DNA of 29,123 bases from JBGZEX01 sp041846495 (GCA_041846495.1 JBGZEX010000060.1:1-29123), one strand, 5' to 3'. Positions 10,001-17,629 are shown, counted from the stretch's first letter. The notes: generated by a model from the sequence alone, not told the origin. Translations and numbers: made by a program.

Positions 10001-10492
10001 GATAACATTCGCTCCGACTATGGGTTCTTCTTTTTCGTCCGTAACCTTACCGCTTATAAATACGGTTTTTATGGACTGTTGAACGGATATTTTCCGGATT
10101 TCTTCGGTCGGTTCGGCTTTCGGTCTGTGCGCTTTGTTGAAAACGACGATTTGTTTGTCTAAAATTTCATATTTTAAAGATGTGTTTTTCATCACGCACT
10201 CTAAAATTTCCTCGATGGAATCCGATGAAATATCCACGTCGATTTTCCTGTTTATCTCTTCTTCCAGATTTCCGGAAAACAGGAAGATGTAGTCGCTCCT
10301 TTTTTCGATTTCCATAAAGACGTCTTTTATCAGGATATCTTTATATTTCAAATCGATTCTTATCTGTAGATAGGGATGGGCATAGGTATTGAAAACGATG
10401 CCGGATAGAAAAAACATGATGCTTGTGAGTTTTATGACATAGCATCGCTTGTCTGGACTTTTGTTTTGTCCGTTCAGATGATAGTAATTCAT
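7043..10492 (-). CDS. SusC/RagA TonB-dependent receptor with STN domain, locus 1
   Basis: This 1149-residue outer-membrane receptor has, in order, a signal peptide around residues 20-39, an STN (secretin/TonB N-terminal) domain at about 42-120, a carboxypeptidase-regulatory-like domain at about 145-220 (GKVTDEKEEPIVGANV), a TonB-box-like DEVVVTGY, a plug carrying the family's LKDAAATAMYGSRAANGVIVI signature, and a 22-strand-type barrel ending in the aromatic residue of TLNVGF. The STN domain is the part that in FecA-type systems contacts the anti-sigma factor, which fits with the FecR gene upstream. SusC imports the ligand with TonB energy. Base composition changes along the gene: the stretch 9400-10060 is near 50% GC by hand count of sample lines, while barrel lines such as 8701-8760 are near 27%. 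Confidence 0.93.
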   Translation of the reverse strand: MNYYHLNGQNKSPDKRCYVIKLTSIMFFLSGIVFNTYAHPYLQIRIDLKYKDILIKDVFMEIEKRSDYIFLFSGNLEEEINRKIDVDISSDSIEEILECVMKNTSLKYEILDKQIVVFNKAHRPKAEPTEEIRKISVQQSIKTVFISGKVTDEKEEPIVGANVIVPETTIGTVTDKEGKFALNVPKGSVLRFSYIGYIPSEVIVSEQKTLNIRLKEKKQALDEVVVTGYANIRKESFTGHAISVSRDELLSISQKDIISTLQIFDPSLRYIKDNLNGANPNKLPEFYMRGQSGIGIKELDKINISEAALSNNPNLPVFIMDGYEVSVEKVYDYDPYQIKSLTILKDAAATAMYGSRAANGVIVIETIAPTAGTLRVNYNFVGSATFPDLSDYDLMNAEEKLEAERLAGFYDIDMPGIDTYTANARVREYIMKNNQLKKGVNTDWIAQPLKNVLNQKHSVQIESGDENIRLGLNLKYDIQNGVMKKSKRERKEVEFITDYKIKSFQIKNKISYSRMDAQDSPYGTFSDYTWKLPYDEIFDRDGYPLLNTTLWHSGSSELNRLNPLYEALKTKNFNKNNYDQFSNNISLIYRFLNFQIKAQFSIEHQKSRYKKFTDPNSGSYSGTTEWKEKGELSLNDGYSLKLNSNFIANYSNLIDKHHINIQAGFNIKETKSNANSENYSGFPSGSHFSPNYANHITKKPTYSDNHTRLFGAFSVINYSYNDIYLFDASLRIDGSSEFGTEKKYAPFWSFGVGINFHNYPFLKSNPIINKLKLSATTGELGKINFQPYAAIDMYKISDSWYITGVGASLISMGNPYLKWEITRTNDIMVDLGLFQNKFYIKFGYYNKLTSNLVNDIDLIASSGFTTYKGNVGKIRNRGIEIDIRTNIIATKDILVGLYGNFARNRNKIIDISSALETYNKLVNEQYKEYSYYGNWGSKAKQYSTPYTKYIKGGSVTSIFGMKSLGINPMDGKEIYLKKDGTITYDWEASEQVIIGDSEPKGQGAFGLNILYKGFSIYASFLYEFGAQEYNYTLVSKVENVDLYNRNTDKRVLTARWRQPGDRTTLKNIAERSYTTRPTSRFIQDYNSLSFNSLSIGYNFPRKLIKKAGLNMLKLSFNANSIGKLTTVRQERGLSYPFARSFDFTLNVGF

Positions 10493-10583
10493 AGATTAAT
10501 AATATTAGTTTAGTCGTATTTCCATTTTTATGTACTTATCGTATTTTCATAATAGAGAATTTATACTTTATCTCATAGGCTGT

Positions 10584-11765
10584 TTATTTAATGGGTTTAT
10601 TGGATATGTATATGACGTTGTCTTCTTTCGTATATACGGTATTGGATAATAAGGCTACTAATTTCATCACATTATCCAAATTCTCCGATAGATAAAGTTT
10701 GCCTTTACAACTGGCATTTTTCAGATTGGTTGCATTGGAGTAATTCAGAGAAACATTATAATAGCGTTCGATATGTTTTAATACTTCCGTGAGCGGAGTC
10801 TTGTCGAAATATATATATCCTTTTGTCCAACTGATATGTTTCAATACATCGGCTTGTCGTTTCTCGAACCCTTTGTCGTAAACGACCATTTCATTGGGTG
10901 AAAGATCGCATATGGCCCTTTCCTTTTGTTTGACTCCCACACTTCCTTCCACTAATGCGACAGCTTGTAGCTGGTGCTCGTATGCGGATACGTTGAATTT
11001 TGTTCCGTATACTTCTATTTCGAAATTCGGAGTATGTACGTAGAATGGGCGCGTAGAATCCGGTGCGACTTCAATATACATTTCTCCTTTCAGGTGTATG
11101 ATTCTTTTGTTTTTGGCAAAATCGGAAGGGAATTCCAGTGTGGAACCGGAATTCAACCATAGTTTTGAACCGTCGGATAATTCGATTTTCGTACGTTTTC
11201 CATAAGGTACGATGAGTTTATTTATCATATTCGGCGTAATGGAGATACTTTCTGCATTTCCGGTGTTTCTTTGAATGATGGCGATGTCTTTGGTTATTTG
11301 AATGTCGATATTCGAGGGAAAGGATAGGGTTTTACCGGCTGAAACCAATTGAATGGTTCGACTTTCCATGGGGTTCAATACGATAAGTTCGTTTTTGCCG
11401 AAACCGATATATCGGCGATATATAAGAAGTCCAGATAAGAGTATAAAAGTCACGAGGGCGGCATATTTCATGAATTTGACAAACCTTTGAGGGCGTTTCG
11501 GGCGACTGTGTTCGTTGATCGAGTTTTGAATCCGTTCGATTAAAGCGGCTTTATTTTCCGCCGTTAACTGCATTTTTTTGAATATATGCTGTTTGAGGTA
11601 AGTGTCTGCAGATTCGATTTCTTTCTCCAAACCGGGATTTTCTTCTATGAGTTTTTTCCACCTGAGGTCGGCTTCGGTCGTAGGAGCGATGCGCCATAGA
11701 ATAAAATTTTTATCATTTAAGAGTTCTGTCGCCCTTTTATAATTGTCGGTTTTAAAATTTTTCAT
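10584..11765 (-). CDS. FecR-family anti-sigma factor, locus 1
   Basis: This 393-residue inner-membrane protein carries a cytoplasmic N-terminal anti-sigma region of about 95 residues, one membrane helix at about 101-118, a periplasmic FecR domain (KIELSDGSKLWLNSGSTLEFP through GTKFNVSAY) and a C-terminal DUF4974-type domain (WTKGYIYFDKTPLTEVLKHIE). In this family the periplasmic part senses the STN domain of the SusC receptor and the N-terminal part holds or activates an ECF sigma factor. A longer reading frame begins at a TTG codon at 11771. I chose the ATG two codons later (11765), giving MKNFKTD, because ATG is the normal start. No sigma factor gene lies upstream; tRNA-Pro is there instead. 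SusC follows after 91 bases. Confidence 0.92.
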   Translation of the reverse strand: MKNFKTDNYKRATELLNDKNFILWRIAPTTEADLRWKKLIEENPGLEKEIESADTYLKQHIFKKMQLTAENKAALIERIQNSINEHSRPKRPQRFVKFMKYAALVTFILLSGLLIYRRYIGFGKNELIVLNPMESRTIQLVSAGKTLSFPSNIDIQITKDIAIIQRNTGNAESISITPNMINKLIVPYGKRTKIELSDGSKLWLNSGSTLEFPSDFAKNKRIIHLKGEMYIEVAPDSTRPFYVHTPNFEIEVYGTKFNVSAYEHQLQAVALVEGSVGVKQKERAICDLSPNEMVVYDKGFEKRQADVLKHISWTKGYIYFDKTPLTEVLKHIERYYNVSLNYSNATNLKNASCKGKLYLSENLDNVMKLVALLSNTVYTKEDNVIYISNKPIK

Positions 11766-11797
11766 ATGCAATTGTCCGTGATTGTTTATTATATAAG

Positions 11798-11822
11798 ACG
11801 GAGAAAAATAAAATTGTCGCCT
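11798..11822 (-). promoter_or_regulatory. Candidate ECF-dependent promoter of locus 1 FecR
   Basis: On the minus strand AGGCGAC (11822-11816) is followed by TTTTATTTTTCTCCGT (11813-11798), ending 32 bases before the FecR ATG. The same 16 bases occur upstream of the interrupted FecR at 28701-28716, and the AG(G/C)CG(A/C)C element with the same 12-base spacing to the TTTTTC cytosine occurs before the locus 2 FecR. A sequence shared by regions in front of anti-sigma genes is best read as a sigma-factor recognition site. The assignment of -35 and -10 parts is inference. Confidence 0.5.
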
Positions 11823-11914
11823 GTTTTTTGGGAAGAATAATGAGAATTGTACTTATTTTTAATAATTCTTTTTTATTTTGATGAGGAAGACTCATTAAGT
11901 TTTTGAAGAGTTGG

Positions 11915-11945
11915 TTGCTTGAGAGTGTAGAAAAAACTATATTTG
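11915..11945 (+). promoter_or_regulatory. Housekeeping promoter for tRNA-Pro
   Basis: TTGC at 11915-11918 and TATATTTG at 11938-11945 are separated by 19 bases and match the Bacteroidota -33/-7 consensus (TTTG, TAnnTTTG), the -7 box perfectly. The predicted transcript would begin a few bases before the mature tRNA at 11956. Confidence 0.65.
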
Positions 11946-11955
11946 CAGAGTAAAA

Positions 11956-12030
11956 CGGGGTGTGGCGCAGTCCGGCTAGCGCATCTGCTTTGGGAGCAGA
12001 GGGCCGCAGGTTCGAATCCTGTCACCCCGA
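11956..12030 (+). tRNA. tRNA-Pro, anticodon TGG
   Basis: The full cloverleaf can be drawn. The acceptor stem CGGGGTG (11956-11962) pairs with CACCCCG (12023-12029) and the discriminator A is at 12030. The D stem is GCGC/GCGC (11965-11968 and 11979-11982). The anticodon stem TCTGC/GCAGA (11984-11988 and 11996-12000) encloses loop TTTGGGA with anticodon TGG at 11991-11993. The T arm contains GGTTCGAATCC. The CCA end is not encoded, as is common in this phylum. It is divergent from the locus 1 FecR operon and has its own promoter. tRNA genes are frequent integration targets, and an AT-rich orphan gene follows downstream. Confidence 0.97.
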
Positions 12031-12367
12031 CACTATTCGGAAACCGGATTTATTTCGGGGAGAGCGATGTCGGGAAAATTGAGGAAATTTTATCACGTTG
12101 GATATAATACTATGATATCCGGGTTACTGTATGGGGGGGTATTTCGAAATTGAATTTCAACGAAATAATAAAAATACCGTTTTACGAAAACAAATACAGT
12201 CATTTTTTAGATGGGATATATTATCGCTGCATTTCTTCCGAATTTCTCAACTATAATATTTTGAAGAAGAATTTTATAATTGATGTTAGATATAGAAGAT
12301 TCATAAATAATAAAATGGGAAAACGAAAAATATGAAGGAATGCAAATATTATTAAAAAAATGAATAT
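12031..12367. other. Non-coding stretch between tRNA-Pro and orphan gene
   Basis: This 337-base stretch is AT-rich. A small hairpin, ATTCGG/CCGGAT with an AAA loop (12035-12049) followed by TTATTT, could end the tRNA transcript. The only open frame (12150-12335, 61 codons) begins at TTG with no ATG, so I do not call it a gene. No repeat of the tRNA 3' end was seen here, so an integration scar is not demonstrated. Confidence 0.5.
12035..12055 (+). terminator. Weak terminator-like hairpin after tRNA-Pro
   Basis: ATTCGG (12035-12040) and CCGGAT (12044-12049) form a 6-bp stem with one G-T pair and a three-base loop, followed by TTATTT. It lies five bases after the mature tRNA. The stem is short, so the call is tentative. 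Confidence 0.35.
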
Positions 12368-13039
12368 ATGTATACGGTTTATCAAAACTCAAGGGATGAA
12401 GGTCATAATTTCGATTCTTTCAGGCATGAGATGATGCAAATTTGCAGCAGGCATAAAGAAGAACGACGGGCTCTTGCTTTCGCTTTTATTCTTTATGATT
12501 TTGAGAATCCGCAATTATGGAAAGTATTGAACGACAATCAATATTGGTTAGCATTAAATGAGATATCGGGTGAATATTTGACAGTTTTTAGTTTTAACTA
12601 TAAGGAGGAAAAAAAGATTAAGAAAGAATTTGGCATAAGCAGAAGGATTTCTTATAGATTGTCAACAGTAACAACCTCAACTAATCCTTCAAAAGGAATT
12701 GAAGAGTTGGTACATAAATATTTTGGCAGCGATTTTTTATTATCATATCCTGCAATTCTTTTTTTTCAAGTTGATAATGAAGTCATTACTGACTCTTTGT
12801 TAATTGAATTAAAAGAAGAATTAATAGAGCCTGCATTTCAAGAATTAAAAGAATATTTAAAAAGTTCCGTCGAGGCATTAAGACGGATTAAACCTGAGGA
12901 TAGAAATAATGCTAAGGACGTATTCGATAGTTTAGAAAGAAAAGTCAGCTCTACAAGGACAATAAGGAAAATAAAAAGAGTCGTTAAAAATGGAGGGAAT
13001 ATTGTCGGTTTGATCTCATCGATAAAAGGATTATTTTGA
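12368..13039 (+). CDS. AT-rich orphan protein of unrecognised family
   Basis: I do not recognise this 223-residue protein. It has no signal peptide and no clear membrane helix, so it is probably cytoplasmic. Residues about 35-80 alternate strand and helix (LAFAFILYDF, then helix, then YLTVFSF), and YPAILFFQV near 135-145 looks like the strand after a cis-proline loop. Together these vaguely suggest a thioredoxin-like alpha/beta fold, but there is no CXXC. The C-terminal 80 residues are helical and charged, with a basic run (RTIRKIKRVVKNGG), and end in an amphipathic NIVGLISSIKGLF. The gene is on the opposite strand to its operon neighbours and is much poorer in GC (17 of 60 bases in 12781-12840) than comM. 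It sits alone between tRNA-Pro and comM, which suggests acquired accessory DNA. The start ATG is the first in frame; its function is unknown. Confidence 0.7.
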   Translation: MYTVYQNSRDEGHNFDSFRHEMMQICSRHKEERRALAFAFILYDFENPQLWKVLNDNQYWLALNEISGEYLTVFSFNYKEEKKIKKEFGISRRISYRLSTVTTSTNPSKGIEELVHKYFGSDFLLSYPAILFFQVDNEVITDSLLIELKEELIEPAFQELKEYLKSSVEALRRIKPEDRNNAKDVFDSLERKVSSTRTIRKIKRVVKNGGNIVGLISSIKGLF

Positions 13040-13220
13040 ATCCCGATCCAAAATACGGATTTGGCATTCTGTGACACATTCTTACGGGGGAAGAGCGTCT
13101 CATACGGATGCTTTATGATTCGGTTGATGTTTCCCGGATTAAGATTTAGAGTGAATATCGATTTGACGATAATGCTTTCATAATTATTTGATAAGGAAAA
13201 TGACGGGAATCTGACAAGGC

Positions 13221-14756
13221 TCAGTTTCCCCATGTGTTTTTGTCGAGACTTCGGTATCGGACGGCTTCCGCAATATGATGGGCTTTTATGTCCGGGGCTC
13301 CTTCCATATCGGCGATGGTGCGTCCTAATTTAATGATCCTTTCGTATGCTCTTGCCGAAAGCCCCAGGTTTTGTATGGCTTTCCGGAGTAGATGTCGGGT
13401 CTCCCGGTCGAGTTTGCAGAATTTTTTAAGAAGGGCGGACGGCATTTGTGCATTATTATATATGCCCGGATATGCCTTGAATCTTATTTCCTGGAGCATT
13501 CTGGCTCTCGTAACCCGTTCTTTGATGACGGCACTCGTTTCCCCTTCGGTTTGCATTTCCAATTTATCCGGTTCTACCGGGGATATTTCGATTTGAATGT
13601 CGATCCTGTCCAATAGAGGGCCCGATATTTTCGAGAGATAGCGTTTTACGGCTCCCGGAGGACAACTGCAACTTTTGGCAGGGTGGTTGTAGTAGCCGCA
13701 GGGACATGGGTTCATGGAAGCTACCAACATGAAATCGGCCGGATAGGAAATACTGTATTTCGCCCGGCTTATGGTGATTCGGCGTTCTTCCAAAGGCTGG
13801 CGTAGCACTTCTAAGACCGAGCGTTTGAATTCCGGAAGTTCGTCCATAAAGAGCACGCCGTTATTGGCTAAAGAGATTTCTCCCGGTTGAGGGTAATTGC
13901 CGCCCCCGACCAAAGCGATATCGGATATGGTGTGGTGCGGAGCTCGAAAGGGCCGGACGGCGATTAACGAACAGTTATGGGGTATGATGCCTGCGATGGA
14001 GTGTATTTTTGTGGTTTCCAGGGATTCTTCCAAGCTCATGGAGGGAAGTATGCCGGGGATACGTTTGGCCAGCATGGTTTTCCCCGATCCCGGCGGACCG
14101 ATCATAATGAGGTTGTGTCCTCCCGAGGCTGCGACTTCGACGGCTCTTTTGGCGGATTCCTGCCCTTTTACTTCCGAAAAATCGGGTATATAGGGAGTCG
14201 TACCGGCAGCCGGGCTTCCCGTATCGAAAGAAACGGGACGGCATTCGGTACTGTCTTTGAGGAAATCGATGACTTCCCGTATGTGTGCGAAACCGTATAC
14301 TTCTATGCCGTTGACAGCGGCCGCTTCATTGGCATTATTCCGGGGTACGATTATTTTCCCGAATCCGTTTTCTTTAGCGTTGATGGTTATGGGAAGAACG
14401 CCTTTTACGGGCAATATGCTGCCGTCTAACGAGAGTTCTCCGATGAGAACGATGTCGTCCAACTTATCGGAGGGAATGTCTTCGTTGGCGGCTATAATAC
14501 CTATGGCCATGGGAAGGTCGTAGGCCGTACCTTCTTTTTTGATATCTGCAGGAGCGAGATTGATGATGGTGCGTTTGCCCGGAATCCTGTATCCGATTTG
14601 GCGTAATGCCGAATCGATGCGTTGCTGGCTTTCTTTTACGGCATTGTCGGGAAGGCCTACGATGATGAATTTGGCTCCCCAAAGAATATTGACCTCTATG
14701 GTTACGGTAATGGCTTCGATCCCGTTGACGGCGGAAGAATATACTTTTACTAACAT
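13221..14756 (-). CDS. comM: YifB/ComM-family Mg chelatase-like AAA+ ATPase
   Basis: This 511-residue protein has the full architecture of the family: an N-terminal Lon-S5-like ChlI domain (about 20-140, with NLAPADIKKEG and YDLPMAIGI), an AAA+ module with Walker A GPPGSGKT at 220-227 and Walker B GVLFMDELPEF, a cysteine cluster CPCGYYNHPAKSCSCPPG, the arginine-rich GPLLDRIDI segment and a C-terminal lid helix region (LGLSARAYERIIKLGRTIADMEG). In Vibrio cholerae, ComM is a branch-migration helicase acting in natural transformation; most bacteria with the gene have no known competence and its role there is open. It is the last gene of the operon that begins with the NagB fusion, 33 bases after lpxH. 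The symbol is used by homology. Confidence 0.93.
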   Translation of the reverse strand: MLVKVYSSAVNGIEAITVTIEVNILWGAKFIIVGLPDNAVKESQQRIDSALRQIGYRIPGKRTIINLAPADIKKEGTAYDLPMAIGIIAANEDIPSDKLDDIVLIGELSLDGSILPVKGVLPITINAKENGFGKIIVPRNNANEAAAVNGIEVYGFAHIREVIDFLKDSTECRPVSFDTGSPAAGTTPYIPDFSEVKGQESAKRAVEVAASGGHNLIMIGPPGSGKTMLAKRIPGILPSMSLEESLETTKIHSIAGIIPHNCSLIAVRPFRAPHHTISDIALVGGGNYPQPGEISLANNGVLFMDELPEFKRSVLEVLRQPLEERRITISRAKYSISYPADFMLVASMNPCPCGYYNHPAKSCSCPPGAVKRYLSKISGPLLDRIDIQIEISPVEPDKLEMQTEGETSAVIKERVTRARMLQEIRFKAYPGIYNNAQMPSALLKKFCKLDRETRHLLRKAIQNLGLSARAYERIIKLGRTIADMEGAPDIKAHHIAEAVRYRSLDKNTWGN

Positions 14757-14789
14757 CCTGTAGCGAATATCTCGTAATTTACAAATGAT

Positions 14790-15557
14790 TTACGAAATAT
14801 CCAAAGATGTTTGCGGGTAAAATTTCAGGTTTACCTTACGGCCGTCGAATACGGCATAGCTGTAGTGGGTAATCCAGTCGCCCGTATTTATGTACCGGCA
14901 TTTGTCGGATATAGCCATGTCGAGCGGCTGATGCCTGTGTCCGAATATGAAATAATCGATATCTTCGTGTTCGAGTTTTTCCTTGCAAAAAGCCGCTATG
15001 GTTTCTTTTTCTTCTTCCGTAACGGGCGGGGCTTCGATGCTTCCGGTCGGTTTTACCCGGGAGTGTCCCGACCAGCGATGGGCAAGACGGATACCGATGT
15101 CCGGGTGGATGAGTCCGAAACATTTTTGCAGAAAACGGTTGTGGAAGACTTTTTTTAAAAATAAATATCCTTTATCATTGGGGTCCAATCCGTCCCCATG
15201 TCCCAGATAAAAGCGTTTCCCGTATATTTCCGCGATTTCATCTCCTCTGTGAATTTCTACTCCGCACTCCTTGCGGAGATAGTCGAATGCCCATAAGTCA
15301 TGATTGCCTGTGTGGTAATGTACGGGGATACCGTTGTCGGTAAGTTCGCATAGGGCAGAGAGAAAACGGATGTTGCCTTTGGGGATGCAATGTTTGTATT
15401 CGAACCAGAAGTCGAAAATATCTCCTAATAAATAAAGGGCACCCGCATCTTTTTTTATGGACTTAATCCAACGGACCAATTTTTTTTCCCGTTCGGAATT
15501 GTCGCCTATGAGAAGGGAACCCAAATGTGCATCGGAAGCAAAATAAATGTTTCCCAT
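14790..15557 (-). CDS. lpxH: UDP-2,3-diacylglucosamine diphosphatase (LpxH-like)
   Basis: This 255-residue calcineurin-type metallophosphoesterase carries the expected metal ligands: Asp9 and His11 in SDAHLGS, Asp46 in LLGDIFDFW, Asn85-His86-Asp87 in TGNHD, an LGHGDGLDP segment near 117-125 and a C-terminal FGHRHQP. The GNHD, HGD and GHRH series with DFWFEY after the second aspartate fits LpxH, which cleaves UDP-2,3-diacylglucosamine to lipid X and UMP at the inner membrane in lipid A synthesis. The Bacteroidota members form a somewhat distinct LpxH-like group. It starts 8 bases after the TlpA-like gene, inside the operon. A general phosphoesterase is the alternative but less likely. Confidence 0.88.
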   Translation of the reverse strand: MGNIYFASDAHLGSLLIGDNSEREKKLVRWIKSIKKDAGALYLLGDIFDFWFEYKHCIPKGNIRFLSALCELTDNGIPVHYHTGNHDLWAFDYLRKECGVEIHRGDEIAEIYGKRFYLGHGDGLDPNDKGYLFLKKVFHNRFLQKCFGLIHPDIGIRLAHRWSGHSRVKPTGSIEAPPVTEEEKETIAAFCKEKLEHEDIDYFIFGHRHQPLDMAISDKCRYINTGDWITHYSYAVFDGRKVNLKFYPQTSLDIS

Positions 15558-15565
15558 ACAAAGAT

Positions 15566-16723
15566 TTATTTTATCACGTGATTCAGGCGTTCTTCGAGCG
15601 TATTGCCGAAGAGATTTTTTCCTACGATATTGAATTCCTTGTCGATAAGATAATTGGCCGGAATGTTTTTAATATTCCATATTCCCGCATTTACGGATTT
15701 CATCGCATTTTCATCCCATACGCATGTCCATTGTATGTTTAAAGCTTTTTGGGCATCTTCCCATATCAAACGACTGTTGTCCAAACATACTTGATAGATT
15801 GTCAAACCCTTGTTTTTATATTTTTCATAGGTTTTTTGAAGTTGCTTTATATAGGCGGCGCTTCCTTCCGCCGTTAGTACGGAAAATTCCAGCAGTATAT
15901 ACTTCCCTTTAAAAGAATGAAGGCTGACGGGACGACCTGTTTTATCGGGGAGTTCAATGGGGGGAAGATCGCTTTTATGCTTGGCGATGATTTCCTGCCA
16001 TTTGATATTGGAAATAATGTTTTCGCTGTCCTCGATTCGTTTGGCGAGAGAGCGGGTATAGATCGATTCGGGATATTTCGTGGCGAATGCGGAAGCTACG
16101 GTTTTATATATTTCGATATCTCCGACGGGATCGAAGACAGGATTATTTTCATTTATCTTTTGGTATAATGCATAATATGCAACCGGTTTTGAAATATGTT
16201 CCCGTATGAAATCGGCGGAATATTTGCGTTGTTCGTCCAAAGTCTTTTCCCATTCCTTCCCGATTCTTATCCTTTCTTCCCTGTTGTTCAGAGGTAGGGC
16301 TTCGTAAATTTTCAGCAGGGAATCGAGCCGGCTGATTGTACGTCTAATCCTTCGATTCAGGATTCGGATAAGTTCCGAATTTTCCGAGCCGCTTATTCGG
16401 TAATCGTCCGTAGAGGCGGATATGGCTGTCGTTACATTGATTTTGTCGTGAGGCTCCGCGAGCAGCAAAATATTTTTATGCCCGATTTTGAGATGATAGA
16501 AACCGGGGCCTTTCGTCTTTAATCTCAGTTTGAACTTGCCTCCGGATTTTATTACGGCGGAATCCGTAATACGAGGATTGGCCGTATTCATATCCTCAAT
16601 ATAGACAGTCGTATTTTTAGGAGGAGCGTCGGTGATGTTTCCCCTTATTTCCACATTGTATTTATTGTGGGAGCAGGAGAGAGCGAACAATATGACGAGT
16701 CCTAATATGCCGGAATTTTTCAT
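15566..16723 (-). CDS. TlpA/DUF4369-type thioredoxin-fold lipoprotein lacking CXXC
   Basis: This is a 385-residue periplasm-facing lipoprotein. The signal peptide ends at Cys17 (ALSC). Residues about 22-110 look like the DUF4369 beta domain found in front of Bacteroidota TlpA proteins; 115-245 are helical; 253-385 are a thioredoxin/AhpC-TSA fold. The fold is intact, including KGKYILLEF and the cis-Pro loop NIPANYLIDKE. At the place where the family has WCGPC, however, the sequence is T-A-E-G-S (284-288), so both active-site cysteines are replaced (A285, S288). The two other cysteines (313, 334) are not in a redox motif. It is unlikely to be a disulfide reductase and may instead bind a partner. 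It lies 18 bases after the nucleotidyltransferase gene and 8 before lpxH. Confidence 0.85.
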   Translation of the reverse strand: MKNSGILGLVILFALSCSHNKYNVEIRGNITDAPPKNTTVYIEDMNTANPRITDSAVIKSGGKFKLRLKTKGPGFYHLKIGHKNILLLAEPHDKINVTTAISASTDDYRISGSENSELIRILNRRIRRTISRLDSLLKIYEALPLNNREERIRIGKEWEKTLDEQRKYSADFIREHISKPVAYYALYQKINENNPVFDPVGDIEIYKTVASAFATKYPESIYTRSLAKRIEDSENIISNIKWQEIIAKHKSDLPPIELPDKTGRPVSLHSFKGKYILLEFSVLTAEGSAAYIKQLQKTYEKYKNKGLTIYQVCLDNSRLIWEDAQKALNIQWTCVWDENAMKSVNAGIWNIKNIPANYLIDKEFNIVGKNLFGNTLEERLNHVIK

Positions 16724-16741
16724 TGTGAAGGGATTGATGTT

Positions 16742-17629
16742 TTATTCTAAATTTTTATAAAGACCTTGGGTGTGTAAGGTTGCGAGTTTGGTATTTACAA
16801 GGGGGGTATCTTCTTTATAAGTTATACCGAACCATTGGGAGGAAGTGGGGATGACTTTTACTTTGGCACTGCCTTCCCGGAGGAGTTTGTCTACGACTTT
16901 GGGTATATAGAACTCGGATTTCGGATTATCCTTGGCTGTAGGGTAGAAGTCGATGAAATCTTTCTCTATTTCTTTGAATATGCAGGGAGTGAATCCCCAG
17001 AAGTTCATGGAAACCGTGGCGTTCCCGTTTATGATGCTACCGGTCGTACGGTCTTTTATAATATCTCCGTTTCTTTCGATTTTGGTATGTTCGGTGACGG
17101 AAACCAGATAGTTGTCGGGGTCCGTGCTGCATATGCCTCTGGAGACGCTGCCGAAATCCGAAAGGGTGGCATCGAGATTATAACCTATAAGGCAATATTC
17201 GTTTTTTCCGTTCAGACCGGAAAGGAAGTTGCGGGCTTTGACGAAAGCGTCCCTACCGTAGAAGTCGTCGGCATTGACTACGGCAAAAGGTTCGTCGATA
17301 AGATTATGTGCACACCAAATGGCATGAGCCGTTCCCCAGGGTTTTTCCCTGTCGACGGAGGGCATATTTCCGGGAAGTTCTTCCATCGTTTGGAAGCAAT
17401 ATTCCACCCGGCATTTGGATTCGGCGTATTTGCCTACGAAATCCTTGAATTCTTCGGCGAAACTTTCTCTGATGACGAATACTATTTTGTCGAAACCGGC
17501 TTCCACCGCATCGTATATCGTATAATGCAGGATGGCTTTTTTATAAGGGCCTAACGGACTTATTTGTTTGAGATTGCCGAATCGGGAACCCATACCTGCC
17601 GCCATAATGAGGAGTGTCGTATTTTTCAT
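16742..17629 (-). CDS. Sugar-type nucleotidyltransferase
   Basis: The real start is the ATG at 17629, giving a 295-residue protein that opens MKNTTLLIMAAGMGSRFG. A longer open frame to 17782 overlaps the upstream NagB fusion and has no family-like content. The N-terminal GMGSRFG with downstream K is the nucleotide-binding loop of the NTP_transferase family. KPWGTAHAIW near 98-107 and VVNADDFYG near 120-128 are the usual base and metal-binding motifs. The enzyme should join an NTP to a sugar or related phosphate. The exact sugar cannot be read from the sequence. Neighbouring nagB-like and lpxH genes suggest amino sugar or envelope metabolism. It lies 10 bases after the NagB fusion stop. The gene has a long antisense open frame that I treat as a shadow. 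Confidence 0.88.
   Translation of the reverse strand: MKNTTLLIMAAGMGSRFGNLKQISPLGPYKKAILHYTIYDAVEAGFDKIVFVIRESFAEEFKDFVGKYAESKCRVEYCFQTMEELPGNMPSVDREKPWGTAHAIWCAHNLIDEPFAVVNADDFYGRDAFVKARNFLSGLNGKNEYCLIGYNLDATLSDFGSVSRGICSTDPDNYLVSVTEHTKIERNGDIIKDRTTGSIINGNATVSMNFWGFTPCIFKEIEKDFIDFYPTAKDNPKSEFYIPKVVDKLLREGSAKVKVIPTSSQWFGITYKEDTPLVNTKLATLHTQGLYKNLE

Noticed and set aside
12150..12335. A 61-codon plus-strand frame between tRNA-Pro and the orphan gene
   Set aside because: It starts at TTG, has no ATG, shows no recognisable content and a similar frame exists on the opposite strand of the same AT-rich DNA.
16835..17554. A 239-codon plus-strand open frame opposite the nucleotidyltransferase gene
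   Set aside because: It lies antisense to a gene with clear motifs, shows no family-like content, and similar long antisense frames occur opposite other genes here because of codon bias.
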